From NCBI RefSeq assembly GCF_000058485.1, contig NC_008278.1, positions 486,962 to 550,961 of the forward strand: DNA of 64,000 nt, given 5' to 3'. Numbering within the stretch: position 1 is the first letter of the stretch; the number at the start of each line of letters is the position of its first letter. Below the pieces are notes generated by a model that did no database searches, was not told where the DNA came from, and saw only the letters and a program-made list of their open reading frames with translations. This DNA is from Frankia alni ACN14a (GTDB taxonomy: Bacteria > Actinomycetota > Actinomycetes > Frankiales > Frankiaceae). The position numbers and the translations under genes are program-made. This document shows positions 53,901 through 61,149 of this stretch, in pieces.

Positions 53901-54555
53901 CGCCGCCTCCTACCGGCAGGCGGGGCGGACCGTCGAGGCGATCAGCCTCGGGGAGCGGGTGGTCGCCGACTGTGCGCGGCTGTTCGGCGCGGAGCATCCG
54001 ACCACGCTGCGCGCCCGCGCCGACCTTGCCGCCTCCTACCGGCTGGCGGGGCGGACCGTCGAGGCGATCAGCATCGAGGAGCGGGTAATCGCCGATCGGG
54101 AGCGGCTGCTCGGCGACGAGCACCCGGCCACGCTGACCGCCCGCGCCAACCTCGCCGCCTCCTACGGGCAGGCGGGGCGGACCGCCGAGGCGATCAGCCT
54201 CGGGGAGCGGGTGGCCGCCGACGCCGCGCGGCTGCTCGGCGCGGAGCATCCGACCACGCTGACCGCCCGCAACAACCTCGCCGCCTCCTACCGGCTGGCG
54301 GGGCGGATCGCCGAGGCGATCAGCATCTTCGAGCGGGTGGTCGCCGACTGTGCGCGGCTGCTCGGCGACGAGCACCCGGACACGCTGACCGCCCGCGCCA
54401 ACCTCGCCGCCTCCTACGGGCAGGCGGGGCGGACCGCCGAGGCGATCAGCATCCTGGAGCGGGTGGTCGCCGATCGGGAGCAGCTGCTCGGCGACGAGCA
54501 CCCGGACACCGTGGCGGCGGCAGACGCGTTGCGGGCGTGGCAGGCCGACGCCTGA
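50917..54555 (+). CDS. NLR-like NB-ARC/TPR protein with N-terminal amyloid motif
   Basis: 1212 residues. Residues 1-30 are an Asp/Pro-rich lead. The amyloid motif GPAAIQQGDRNVQHNYF is at 36-52. The NB-ARC ATPase covers about 60-480 (Walker A AGGGGVGKSQLAAWF with K118, Walker B WLVVLDDITDP near 190, GHLPLALSHAAAYM). A C-terminal sensor follows with 16 full 42-residue TPR units plus a partial one (RLLGDEHPDTLTARANLAAS pattern). No effector domain is present; the partner gene five bases upstream supplies it. GTG 50917. It is a probable antiphage or self/non-self sensor. The TPR DNA is strikingly uniform. Confidence 0.88.
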   Translation: MTGLPAPDPDPDPDPDQFGQSGSLPDWPEKNNVVVGPAAIQQGDRNVQHNYFPGRRVVAWPALVGQPPTLASAFQPRQGLQDQIVAAHRRGEDVVLAQGGRGRGAGTRVLAGGGGVGKSQLAAWFAHQAVERGTELVVWVAAGSAEQVITTYARAAVRVGVPGAVGADPTADAQALLEWLHTTDRSWLVVLDDITDPAGLTGWWPPHRPSGWTVATTRLRDVTLASAGRRTVEVDVYTPAESAAYLTGRLTGEGKAHLLDAGVAGLGVAVGHLPLALSHAAAYMIAQEEGCAAYLARYTAGEERLDEVMPASADPDGYGRPVAVTLLLALDAADAADPPGLARPALAVASVCDPDGHPDTLWATPAVLGYLTAHRTATAGRSVTADRPVTADQARKTLRLLHRYGLLTHTSTDDVRAVRVHALTARAARETTIAPAAPVRAAADGLLALWPDGDHTTPDLAAALRANTTTLAAVAGDLLWQPDGHRLLFRAGDSLVNAGLYAPAVAYRQQIADQAARLLGDEHPTTLTARVNLAFSYGQGGRTVEAISLGERVVADCVRLLGGEHPDTLAARGNLAFFCGQGGRIVEAISLGERVVADYVRLLGDEHPATLAARGNLALSYRQAGRIVEAISIEERLVADRERLLSGEHPDTLRARGNLAFSYGQVGRIVEAISLGERVVADAERLLGDEHPNTLTARANLAVSYLQAGRTAEAISIFERVVADCVRLLGDEHPDTLTARVNLAFSYGQGGRTDEAISIEERVVADCVRLLGDEHPSTLTARVTLAGSYRQGGWTAEGINIFERLVADCVRLLGGEHPTTLTARATLAFSYGQVGWIVEAISLGERVVADAERLLGDEHPNTLTARANLAASYRQAGRTDEAINIKERVVADSERLLGDEHPDTLTARVTLAVSYGQAGRTAEAINIFERLVADCARLLGAEHPDTLRARATLAVSYGQVGRTVEAISIEERVIADSARLFGDEHPATLTARATLAASYRQAGRTVEAISLGERVVADCARLFGAEHPTTLRARADLAASYRLAGRTVEAISIEERVIADRERLLGDEHPATLTARANLAASYGQAGRTAEAISLGERVAADAARLLGAEHPTTLTARNNLAASYRLAGRIAEAISIFERVVADCARLLGDEHPDTLTARANLAASYGQAGRTAEAISILERVVADREQLLGDEHPDTVAAADALRAWQADA
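52465..54555 (+). repeat. 126-bp tandem repeats (TPR units)
   Basis: Sixteen complete head-to-tail units of 126 bp (52465-54480) and a partial seventeenth, coding 42-residue TPRs. Units differ at only a handful of codons, mostly those for the residues after GEHP/DEHP and for the second-helix surface. The near-identity implies recent amplification or gene conversion. It also explains why long spurious frames exist on both strands here. Confidence 0.95.
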
Positions 54556-54581
54556 TCCGATGGTGCGACTGTCACCGGATC

Positions 54582-55043
54582 ATGTCGGTTTGGGGTACGA
54601 CGCTTCGGACAAAAGACGAAGCGGCAGCGAAGAGGATCACCGAGGCTTTCGCGCCGGAGGCGATCGACACGTTGTTGAAGGACGCGAAAGCGACCGGAAC
54701 ACCGATCGACGGTGTCGATGGCCTGTTGAACCAGATGACGAAAGCTGTCCTCGAGCGGGCCTTGCAGGTCGAGATGACGGACCATCTCGGCTACGAGGTG
54801 GGTGATCCGGCCGGTCAGGGCACGGGAAACTCCCGGAACGGGAGGTCCACGAAGACGGTGTCGACGCGGAACGGTCCGGTCGAGATCGAGGTACCCCGTG
54901 ACCGGAACGGGTCGTTCGAACCGACGATCGTGCCGAAACGGGCGCGGCGGATCGGGAATCTCGACGACACGATCCTGTCGTTGTACTCGCGGGGCATGAC
55001 GACCCGCGATATCGAGGCGCACCTGCGGGAGGTCTACGGGGTC
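54582..55043 (+). pseudogene. IS256-family transposase N-terminal fragment
   Basis: The reading frame from ATG 54582 gives about 150 residues of an IS256-type transposase: LLNQMTKAVLERALQVEMTD, HLGYEVGDPAG, GNSRNGRSTKTVSTRNGPVE, VPRDRNGSFEPTIVPKRARR, and DTILSLYSRGMTTRDIEAHL. It ends abruptly after LREVYGV, where another IS begins at 55044. The DDE core is gone and does not resume beyond the inserted element. Confidence 0.8.
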
Positions 55044-56233
55044 TTGTGGGGTGCCAGAACTCGGCCACCGGTGGTGGCCTGGGGTTTTAGGCGGCTCGTT
55101 CGTATTCGTTGATCAGGCCGCCGAGGACGGGCCGACGTTTGATCCGTTCCTGGGTCAGGTCGGCGATGGGGTGGTCGGGCCGGGGTGGTTGAAGGTCGCG
55201 GCCGCGGTGGGGTCGCCGTCCGTTGTAGTGGGCCGCGTACTCGGCCAGGACGGTACGCAGATGCCGTTCACCGAAGATCAGTATCCGGTCGGTGGCCTCG
55301 TTCCGGACCGTGCGGACGAACCGTTCCGCGTAGGCGTTCGCCCGGGGAGTCCGGGGCGGGATCTTCACAGCGGTGATGCCGGCGTCGGTGAGGACCGCGT
55401 CGAACGATGCGGTGAACTGCCCTGCGCGGTCGCGGACCAGGAACTGGAAGTCTGCCGCGCGGTCACCGAGGTCCATGAGAAGGTTCCGGATCTGTTGGGT
55501 GGTCCACGGTCCGTCGGGGTGGACGGTGACCCCAACGATGTGGACGGTGCGGGTGCCGACCTCCAGGACGATGAAGCAGTACAGACGCCGCAACGTCACC
55601 GCGCAATCCACGTGGAAGAAGTCGACGGCCAGCATGGTCGAGGCCTGGGTACGTAGGAACTGCCGCCACGTTGTGTCGGTCTGCCGCCTGGGCGCGGGTG
55701 GAAGACCCAGGGACTTCAGGACCCGGCGGATCGTGGAGGCGCTCACCCGGTGGCCGAGCTTGAGGAGCTCGTCCTGGATCCGCTGGTAGCCTCACGTCGC
55801 GTTCTCGGTCGCGAACTGCTCGATCAGTGCGGCGATCTCCGCGCTGACCGGAGGTCGTCCCATCCGCTGCGGATGGGTCCATTTCCGTGTGATCAGACGG
55901 CGGTGCCACCGCAGAATGGTCCCAGGGGTGATCAGCCGGTGGGCTCGCAGCGTTGTGGGGAGAAGCCGAACGAGTGCGGCGAGGACCGCCCGGTCTGCCC
56001 AGTCCCACCGCGGCTTGGGCTGGGTACGGCGCAGCACCGCGACCTCGTGCCGCAACACGAGCAGCTCGATGTCCTTCGACGCCGACGAACGACCGAGGAG
56101 AACCAGCCAGCCGCACACCCGAACGAAGATCAGATAGAGCAGGCGGATGGACATAGCTGACCATCATGCCGCCGGCCCCGCACGGCCGCATCCCCGCAGG
56201 TCACAGGCCCAGGCCGACTTCTGGCACCCCACA
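55044..56233 (-). mobile_element. Insertion sequence with rve-type transposase, inserted into IS256 remnant
   Basis: About 1.19 kb. Inverted repeats of 22 bp differ at one position (TGTGGGGTGCCAGAACTCGG on the left, 55045-55066; complement at 56212-56233). GGGTC flanks both sides (55039-55043 and 56234-56238), a likely 5-bp target duplication. It carries one transposase gene split by a stop codon. The element interrupts an IS256-type transposase gene. Confidence 0.8.
55087..56154 (-). pseudogene. Transposase (integrase core, DDE) with in-frame stop
   Basis: One frame of about 355 codons. The N-terminal part (MSIRLLYLIFVRVCGWLVLL, LLVLRHEVAVLRRTQPKPRW, ITPGTILRWHRRLITRKW) is the helix-turn-helix half. 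The C-terminal part has the rve core (LAVDFFHVDCAVTLRRLYCF, FLVRDRAGQFTASFDAVL, PPRTPRANAYAERFVRTVRN). A TGA at 55792-55794 lies between them in the same frame, most simply a TGG to TGA change in the expected ENATWGYQRI. Unless the stop is read through, the transposase is dead. Confidence 0.8.
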
Positions 56234-56265
56234 GGGTCGGGAGCGGCATAGGACGCTCCCGACCC
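56234..56265. terminator. Perfect 12-bp hairpin, possible terminator
   Basis: GGGTCGGGAGCG (56234-56245), loop GCATAGGA, then CGCTCCCGACCC (56254-56265): a perfect 12-bp stem. It is 45 bases beyond the stop of the minus-strand GNAT gene, a plausible terminator position, although no U-run follows on that strand. Its first bases coincide with the IS target duplication. Confidence 0.5.
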
Positions 56266-56309
56266 GTCCTTTGTCGACTATTCGTACAGACTTGCGGTGG
56301 CTGGCCCGG

Positions 56310-56861
56310 TCATCGCGACAGGTGATTGGCCCACGTGGTGTGCGTGATCGTGTAGATCGCGTCGTCGCGGAACTGTGTGCCTGCGTCGTGGAATCCAAGT
56401 TTGGTCGCGACTCGGATCGATGCCGCGTTCTGCGGATTGATCAGGGAGATGATCTGATCGGCCTTAACGTGCGTGAATGCAAAAATCAGAACGGCCCGTC
56501 CGGCTTCTGTGGCGAGGCCCTGGCCCCATCGGTCGTGGCGAATTGTCCAAGCGGCTTCGATGCCGGGCCAGCCGGGCTCCTCGTACAGTCCGGCACGGCC
56601 GATGAACTCTCCGGTGGTCCGGTCTTCGAGGGCCCACATGCCGAAACCGCGCAGGTGCCAGTGTCCGGTCAGCGCGGCTTCCATGTCCCACACGGCCGCT
56701 TCGCTGCGAGGACTGCCGGTGTACCGGCCCATTTCGGGATCGGCAGCGACCGCCGCGTACGGTTCGACGTCGCGGGCCTGCCAGCAGCGTAAGAGCAGCC
56801 GTTCGGTGATCACGGTGGGTACGACGATGGCGGTGGGCTCGCCGAAGTGGAGCTGGCTCAT
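56310..56861 (-). CDS. GNAT-family N-acetyltransferase (RimJ/RimL-like)
   Basis: 183 residues. Typical RimJ/L layout: TERLLLRCWQARDVEPYAAV at the start, FGMWALEDRTTGEFIGRAGL, then EAAWTIRHDRWGQGLATEAG with the Q/RxxGxG/A acetyl-CoA loop (RWGQGLA), and SLINPQNAASIRVATKLGFH near the end. It acetylates an unknown amine, perhaps a protein N-terminus or a small metabolite. ATG at 56859-56861 overlaps the stop of the upstream regulator-like gene by four bases, so the pair is co-translated. Confidence 0.9.
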   Translation of the reverse strand: MSQLHFGEPTAIVVPTVITERLLLRCWQARDVEPYAAVAADPEMGRYTGSPRSEAAVWDMEAALTGHWHLRGFGMWALEDRTTGEFIGRAGLYEEPGWPGIEAAWTIRHDRWGQGLATEAGRAVLIFAFTHVKADQIISLINPQNAASIRVATKLGFHDAGTQFRDDAIYTITHTTWANHLSR

Positions 56862-57946
56862 CGGGCGGCGGGCAGGGCCAGGAGCGGACGGACGTGGTGC
56901 AGGCGTTCCCGGACGTCGGCGACGACGGGCAGGGTGGCGTAGGGATCAAGCTGGGCGGCGACTTCGTGGGCTCGGTGCAACACCGTCCGGGTCGGGTAGC
57001 TCGCCAGGAGGTCCAGAGTGCGGCCCATGATCCGCGCCGCCTCCTCGGGGTCTGGCTTCGGTCGGTTCAGCAGCGCGGTGGCCAGGGCCGCGAGGCTTCC
57101 GCCGTAGTCCTCGGGGCGGCGAATGCCCTGCTCCTCGAGGATCGTGATCGATCGGCGGGCATGGGGCTCCGCCTCCGTGCCTTCCCCGAGGCGGCTGAGC
57201 GCGACCGCCGTGAAGCCCGCGACGGCCTCGTCGTCAAAGGGGGGCTCCCCGAACTGCGGCACGGTGAACAGATCATCGGCCATCGCGTCGAGGGCGTGAC
57301 GCGTGCGGGTCTCGTCCCCGAGGGCCGCCCAGGCGCGGGCCTCGAACGCGGCGAGCCGGGCGCGGGCGTAGGGATCGGCGGTGGGCCGTGCCGCAGCAGC
57401 GATCTCGGCGGCGGTCTGGAACGTGCCGGCGAAGTACGCCAGCGACGATCGTAGGCCGGCGACGGTGCCGGTGAGCAGCGCGTCATCGGCGTCGTCGCCG
57501 TGCTGGAACGCGAGCATCCCGAACCGACGCGCGGTCTCGTCATCACCGGTATTCAACGCAAGCCGGGCCAGGTAGAACCCATACCTCCCGGCAAAAGAGG
57601 TCACCTGGCGCCGAACCTTCAGACCTCCCCGGCCCTCCAGGAACTCCTCCGCCTGCCTCCAGCCCGCGAGGATGCGGGGGAACATCACGCTGTGCGGGGT
57701 GGCCATGTAGGTCGCGGCGATACCGTCGAGGTCCGCTTCCATCTCTTCCACGGTGAGCTGATCAGGGTGCGCCACCGCCAGCCTGCGGTAAAGGACTGCG
57801 GCGCTGGTCCCGGCCGCTGCCATGGCTTCCATGAACTGCCGTCTGTCCGTCAGATCCTCCCCTCCGTCGTCTTCTACTGTTACCCCCAGAGCGGCAAGTC
57901 GTCGACTTCCCGGAAGCTGCACTGCGGCGGCGGTCGCCTCGACCAT
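56858..57946 (-). CDS. Regulator-like protein with TPR-type C-terminal domain, no HTH
   Basis: 362 residues. The sequence (DRRQFMEAMAAAGTSAAVLY, RRLAVAHPDQLTVEEMEADL, YGFYLARLALNTGDDETARR, ARLAAFEARAWAALGDETRT) matches the helical TPR-like domain attached to XRE-type regulators of actinomycetes. Those proteins normally start with a helix-turn-helix, which is absent here; translation begins MVEATAAAVQLPGSRRLAAL. It may be a truncated regulator or a stand-alone sensor. It overlaps the GNAT gene by four bases. ATG at 57944-57946. Confidence 0.7.
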   Translation of the reverse strand: MVEATAAAVQLPGSRRLAALGVTVEDDGGEDLTDRRQFMEAMAAAGTSAAVLYRRLAVAHPDQLTVEEMEADLDGIAATYMATPHSVMFPRILAGWRQAEEFLEGRGGLKVRRQVTSFAGRYGFYLARLALNTGDDETARRFGMLAFQHGDDADDALLTGTVAGLRSSLAYFAGTFQTAAEIAAAARPTADPYARARLAAFEARAWAALGDETRTRHALDAMADDLFTVPQFGEPPFDDEAVAGFTAVALSRLGEGTEAEPHARRSITILEEQGIRRPEDYGGSLAALATALLNRPKPDPEEAARIMGRTLDLLASYPTRTVLHRAHEVAAQLDPYATLPVVADVRERLHHVRPLLALPAAR

Positions 57947-58348
57947 GCGGCCGCACCCAAAGCTACCGGCTCGCGAAAACCGGGAAATTCCCCGTGAAGA
58001 TTTTCCAGATCGGTAGCCGATACAAAGTTCCCACCTCCCTCATCCGTCGGCACCTCTCCATCGACGAGATCTCTGGTGAAGGCGCTTGACACGGGGTGTC
58101 CATGGAGCCTGAATTGTTTTGATGGTCGTTTCCTCGTTACGTCGACCATTGCATGTGTGCGGGGCGGCCGCGCATTCCGCTCTCACCTAGTCCTTTTTCA
58201 TGCTCTCGACCGAGAGATTTCATGGACTTTCCGGATATTTGGGTGAAGTTTTATTTGCGGTGTGATGCCAGGGGTTCCGGGTCCTTTCCGTAGAGGCGAG
58301 ATCGATCGTCAGACTCAAGAATTGAAAACGAAGGGCTTTTCTGAGAAA
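57947..58348. other. AT-richer gap before the integrase gene
   Basis: About 400 bases without a confident gene. A minus-strand frame to 58149 (MVDVTRKRPSKQFRLHGHPV and onward) has no recognised features. 58190-58350 is noticeably AT-rich for this genome, as often seen upstream of integrase genes on mobile islands. TTGACA at 58086 could be a -35 element but lacks a clear -10. Confidence 0.4.
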
Positions 58349-59901
58349 ATGAAAATTAAAACGGAGAGGCGGTGCGGCTGCCGTGATGCGGACGGCAAGC
58401 AGCTTGGGAAACGCTGCCCGAAGCTCAAGAGAAAAGATCATGGTAGGTGGACGTATCGAATCCAGGTTCCCGAAGATCTGCGGCCGCTGGTCGGCAGAGG
58501 GGAGATTCGGGGCTCCGGATACCCGGCCGAAGAGGACGCACGGGCGGACGCCGAGAAGGAAGTTGTCAAGATCCGTTCTGGGCGGCAACACGTCGGCCAG
58601 TTGACCGTCGGTCAGTACTTGAACACGTGGCTCGCGGGAAAGCGGCGACTACGCCCCACGAGTCGCGGTGGCTATGAGAGCAACATCCGCCTCTATCTAT
58701 GCCCCATGCTCGGGGAACTGCCCCTCAAGGGGCTCCGGAAAAGTCATATTCATCAGATGATCGCACGGCTTGAGGTCGAGGGATCCGCTCCCGTGAAAGG
58801 GGGCAACGGTGCGATAAGGAAGTCTCGGCCGCTCGCTCCGAAAACGATTCTCGAGATCTTCGCAACGCTGCGAGCCGCGCTCAACGACGCGGTGGTAGAA
58901 CGGTTGATTGACGGAATCCGGCTTTGGGTGTGGAGATGCCTGAACAAGACGAGGAGGAGGTTGAACCGTGGGAGCCCGAGGAGGTCGGCCGATTCCTGGA
59001 CGAGGCCGCTGACGACCGCCTGGCCGCCCTGTACGAGCTGATCGCCATTCACGGGGTACGTCGAGGGGAAGCCTGCGGGCTGGCCGACACGGACGTTGAC
59101 GCGGAGGCGTCGAGGCTGACGATCTGCCGCCAGATCGTCGAGTCGCAGGGCCGCCTAGGCGTGTGGCCACCCAAGACGAAGTCGGGAAAGCGGCCACTCG
59201 ATATAGATCCGATGATGCTCGAATCAATCACGGCACGCCAGCTCGAGCGGGACGCCGAGCGCGACGCGGTCGGACCGGCATGGAACAACGGCACCCTGCC
59301 TAACCAGCGCGGGGAATTGGTACAGCTCACCGGGCTGATCTTCACCCGCCTCGACGGGAGGCACCTCTCGCCGGCATACGTCACGAGCCACATGCAGGTG
59401 ATTGCCCGACGGGTGGGGCTGTGCTGCCAACTCGTGCGCTCGGCCGAGCGGGGCGCAAAGACGCCGACGGTCGGCAAGCGGTACCGGGCGCCAGAAGGCA
59501 TATGGACGGTTTACCGGGATCGGGTGCCGTGCGGACAGGTGGAGGTGATCGGCTGCACCCGGCGTCGCGGCTCCAGCGCGGTGCTGCACCTCGCCGAGGC
59601 GCTGCCTTTCGACTTGGAGGCCGGCGTCGAGCTCGGCGAGGATCTGCTGTCCCTCAAGCGGCTGCACGACCTCCGGCACAGCTCGGCGAGCATCCATCTC
59701 TCCGAGGGCGGAGATCTCACGCTGCTGAGTAAGAGGCTTGGTCACAGCTCCCCGGCGATCACCGCTCGGCTGTACGCGCACCTGTTGCGGTCGACGGGTC
59801 AGGCGGCGGCGGAGACGGTCGCGAACGCGGTTCCGCGGCGGGTGAGACGGCCATCTCACCCACAATCCACCCACAGCGATCAGCGCACGCGAAACGAGTA
59901 A
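58349..59901 (+). pseudogene. Tyrosine-recombinase integrase, frameshifted
   Basis: Site-specific integrase that would target the neighbouring tRNA-Lys. The N-terminal frame from ATG 58349 has the arm-binding domain (RWTYRIQVPEDLRPLVGRGE) and core-binding domain (LTVGQYLNTWLAGKRRLRPT, LRAALNDAVVERLI). The catalytic domain is in another frame from about 58912 (NPALGVEMPEQDEEEVEPWE), with IHGVRRGEACGL, LHDLRHSSASIHL and LGHSSPAITARLYAHL giving the R-H-R-H-Y set. The switch at about 58900-58912 breaks the gene, so the island is probably immobile unless the frameshift is an error or programmed. The stop lies 42 bases from the tRNA. Confidence 0.85.
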
Positions 59902-59943
59902 GTAGGAAATGCAAACCATGCAGCTAACACGCCTGCCGCGGGG

Positions 59944-60016
59944 TGGGCCGTCAGGGACTCGAACCCTGAACTCGCCGGTTAAAAGCCGGCTGCTCTGCCA
60001 ATTGAGCTAACGGCCC
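59944..60016 (-). tRNA. tRNA-Lys (anticodon TTT)
   Basis: 73-base tRNA on the minus strand. The acceptor stem GGGCCGT/ACGGCCC has discriminator A. The D arm is TAGCTCAATTGGCAGAGCA, the anticodon stem-loop GCCGG-CTTTTAA-CCGGC (anticodon TTT), and the T arm AGGGTTCGAGTCCCT. No encoded CCA. Its 3' 47 bases are repeated at 25427-25473, which makes it the integration site of the island. Confidence 0.95.
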
Positions 60017-60234
60017 CGCGGGGCGATCCTACCCGGATGGGGCGTGGTCGTCGGAGCCTCCGGGCGTGGGGGGCGCGAGTCGACGGACGGTCGTCCTGTG
60101 GCACGGGTCACAGTGCGCCGGACTGTCGCTTCCGTCGATGATGGCGATCTCCGACCTCTCCTCCCGGTTTCCGGACGCGTCACGCTACCGGGGCGGGCCG
60201 GGGGCCGAGCATCCGCGAGTGTCGAGGAGCCCAC

Positions 60235-61083
60235 GTGAGCGAGATCAGCCCGGCCGCCGAGTCGGAACCGAGCGCCGTGAGTGCGGGGCACACGATCGTC
60301 TTCATCCACGGTCTGTGGCTGTCGTCGGCGAGCTGGCAGCCGTGGATCGACCGGTTCGCCGCCCTGGGGCACACCGGTCTCGCGCCGGAGTGGCCGGGGA
60401 TGGACCGTGACCTCGAGGCGTTGCGGGGCGAGCCGACCGCCGACAACCACATCGGCGTGACCGAGGTGACGGACAGCTACGCGAAGATCGTCGCGGCGCT
60501 GCCGGAGGCGCCGATCCTCGTCGGGCACTCGTTCGGTGGGCTGATCGTCCAGCTCCTGCTCGACCGCGGCCTCGGGGCGGCCGGGGTGGCGATCTCGCCG
60601 GCGCCGGTGAAGGGCGTGCTGCGGCTGCCGCTGGCCACGCTGCGCTCGTCGGCCCCGGTGCTGACGAAGCCGGCGACCCGCGGCCGGCTGGTCGGGCTGA
60701 CCGCGGACCAGTGGTTCTACGCGTTCGCGAACACGGTCAGCCGGGCCGAGTCGGATGAGCTGTACGCGCGGCTGCAGGTGCCCACTCCGGGCCGGCCGCT
60801 GTGGCAGGCCGCGTTCGCGAACGTCAACCCGAAGGCGGTGAGCAAGGTCGACTTCACCAAGGCCGACCGGGCGCCGCTGCTGGTCCTCGGCAACGGCGCC
60901 GACCACACCGTCCCGGCGTCGGTCAGCCGGGAGACGTACACCCGCCAGCGCAGGTCGGGAGCGATCACGGCGTACCACGAGTTCCCGGGTCGTCCGCACC
61001 TGACGGCCAGCGTGCCCGGCTGGGAAGAGGTGGCCGACCTCGCCCTCGCCTGGGCGCTGGCCCCCCGCTCCGGCGAGGTCTGA
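60235..61083 (+). CDS. Alpha/beta hydrolase
   Basis: 282 residues. Oxyanion-hole motif FIHGLW at about 23-28, nucleophile elbow GHSFGG with S99, acid in NGADHTVP, and catalytic histidine in FPGRPHLT. No signal peptide, so cytoplasmic. Similar proteins in actinobacteria are annotated only as alpha/beta hydrolases; the substrate is unknown. GTG 60235 follows GAGGAGCCCAC. It lies just outside the island, divergent from the tRNA and convergent with the conservon. Confidence 0.9.
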   Translation: MSEISPAAESEPSAVSAGHTIVFIHGLWLSSASWQPWIDRFAALGHTGLAPEWPGMDRDLEALRGEPTADNHIGVTEVTDSYAKIVAALPEAPILVGHSFGGLIVQLLLDRGLGAAGVAISPAPVKGVLRLPLATLRSSAPVLTKPATRGRLVGLTADQWFYAFANTVSRAESDELYARLQVPTPGRPLWQAAFANVNPKAVSKVDFTKADRAPLLVLGNGADHTVPASVSRETYTRQRRSGAITAYHEFPGRPHLTASVPGWEEVADLALAWALAPRSGEV

Positions 61084-61149
61084 GCTCGGCAGCTCACCGT
61101 CTCGGCAGGCGGCCGTCTCGGCAGGCCAGCGGCCGGGCGGCTCGGCTGC

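Noticed and set aside
51154..54501. Very long minus-strand open frame (about 1115 codons) opposite the NLR gene, and a long plus-strand frame 53295-55112
   Set aside because: Both arise from the uniform 126-bp repeats and high GC content. The plus-strand frame with NB-ARC motifs and a TPR pattern is clearly the real gene. Only the end of the second frame (from 54582) is genuine, as an IS256 fragment.
58086..58115. TTGACA as the promoter of the integrase gene
   Set aside because: No good -10 element at 16-18 bases and it is more than 230 bases from the start codon.
59944..60016. tRNA with encoded CCA or a second tRNA nearby
   Set aside because: The gene ends at the discriminator base, and no other cloverleaf is visible. 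The copy at 25427-25473 lacks the 5' half and cannot fold as a tRNA.
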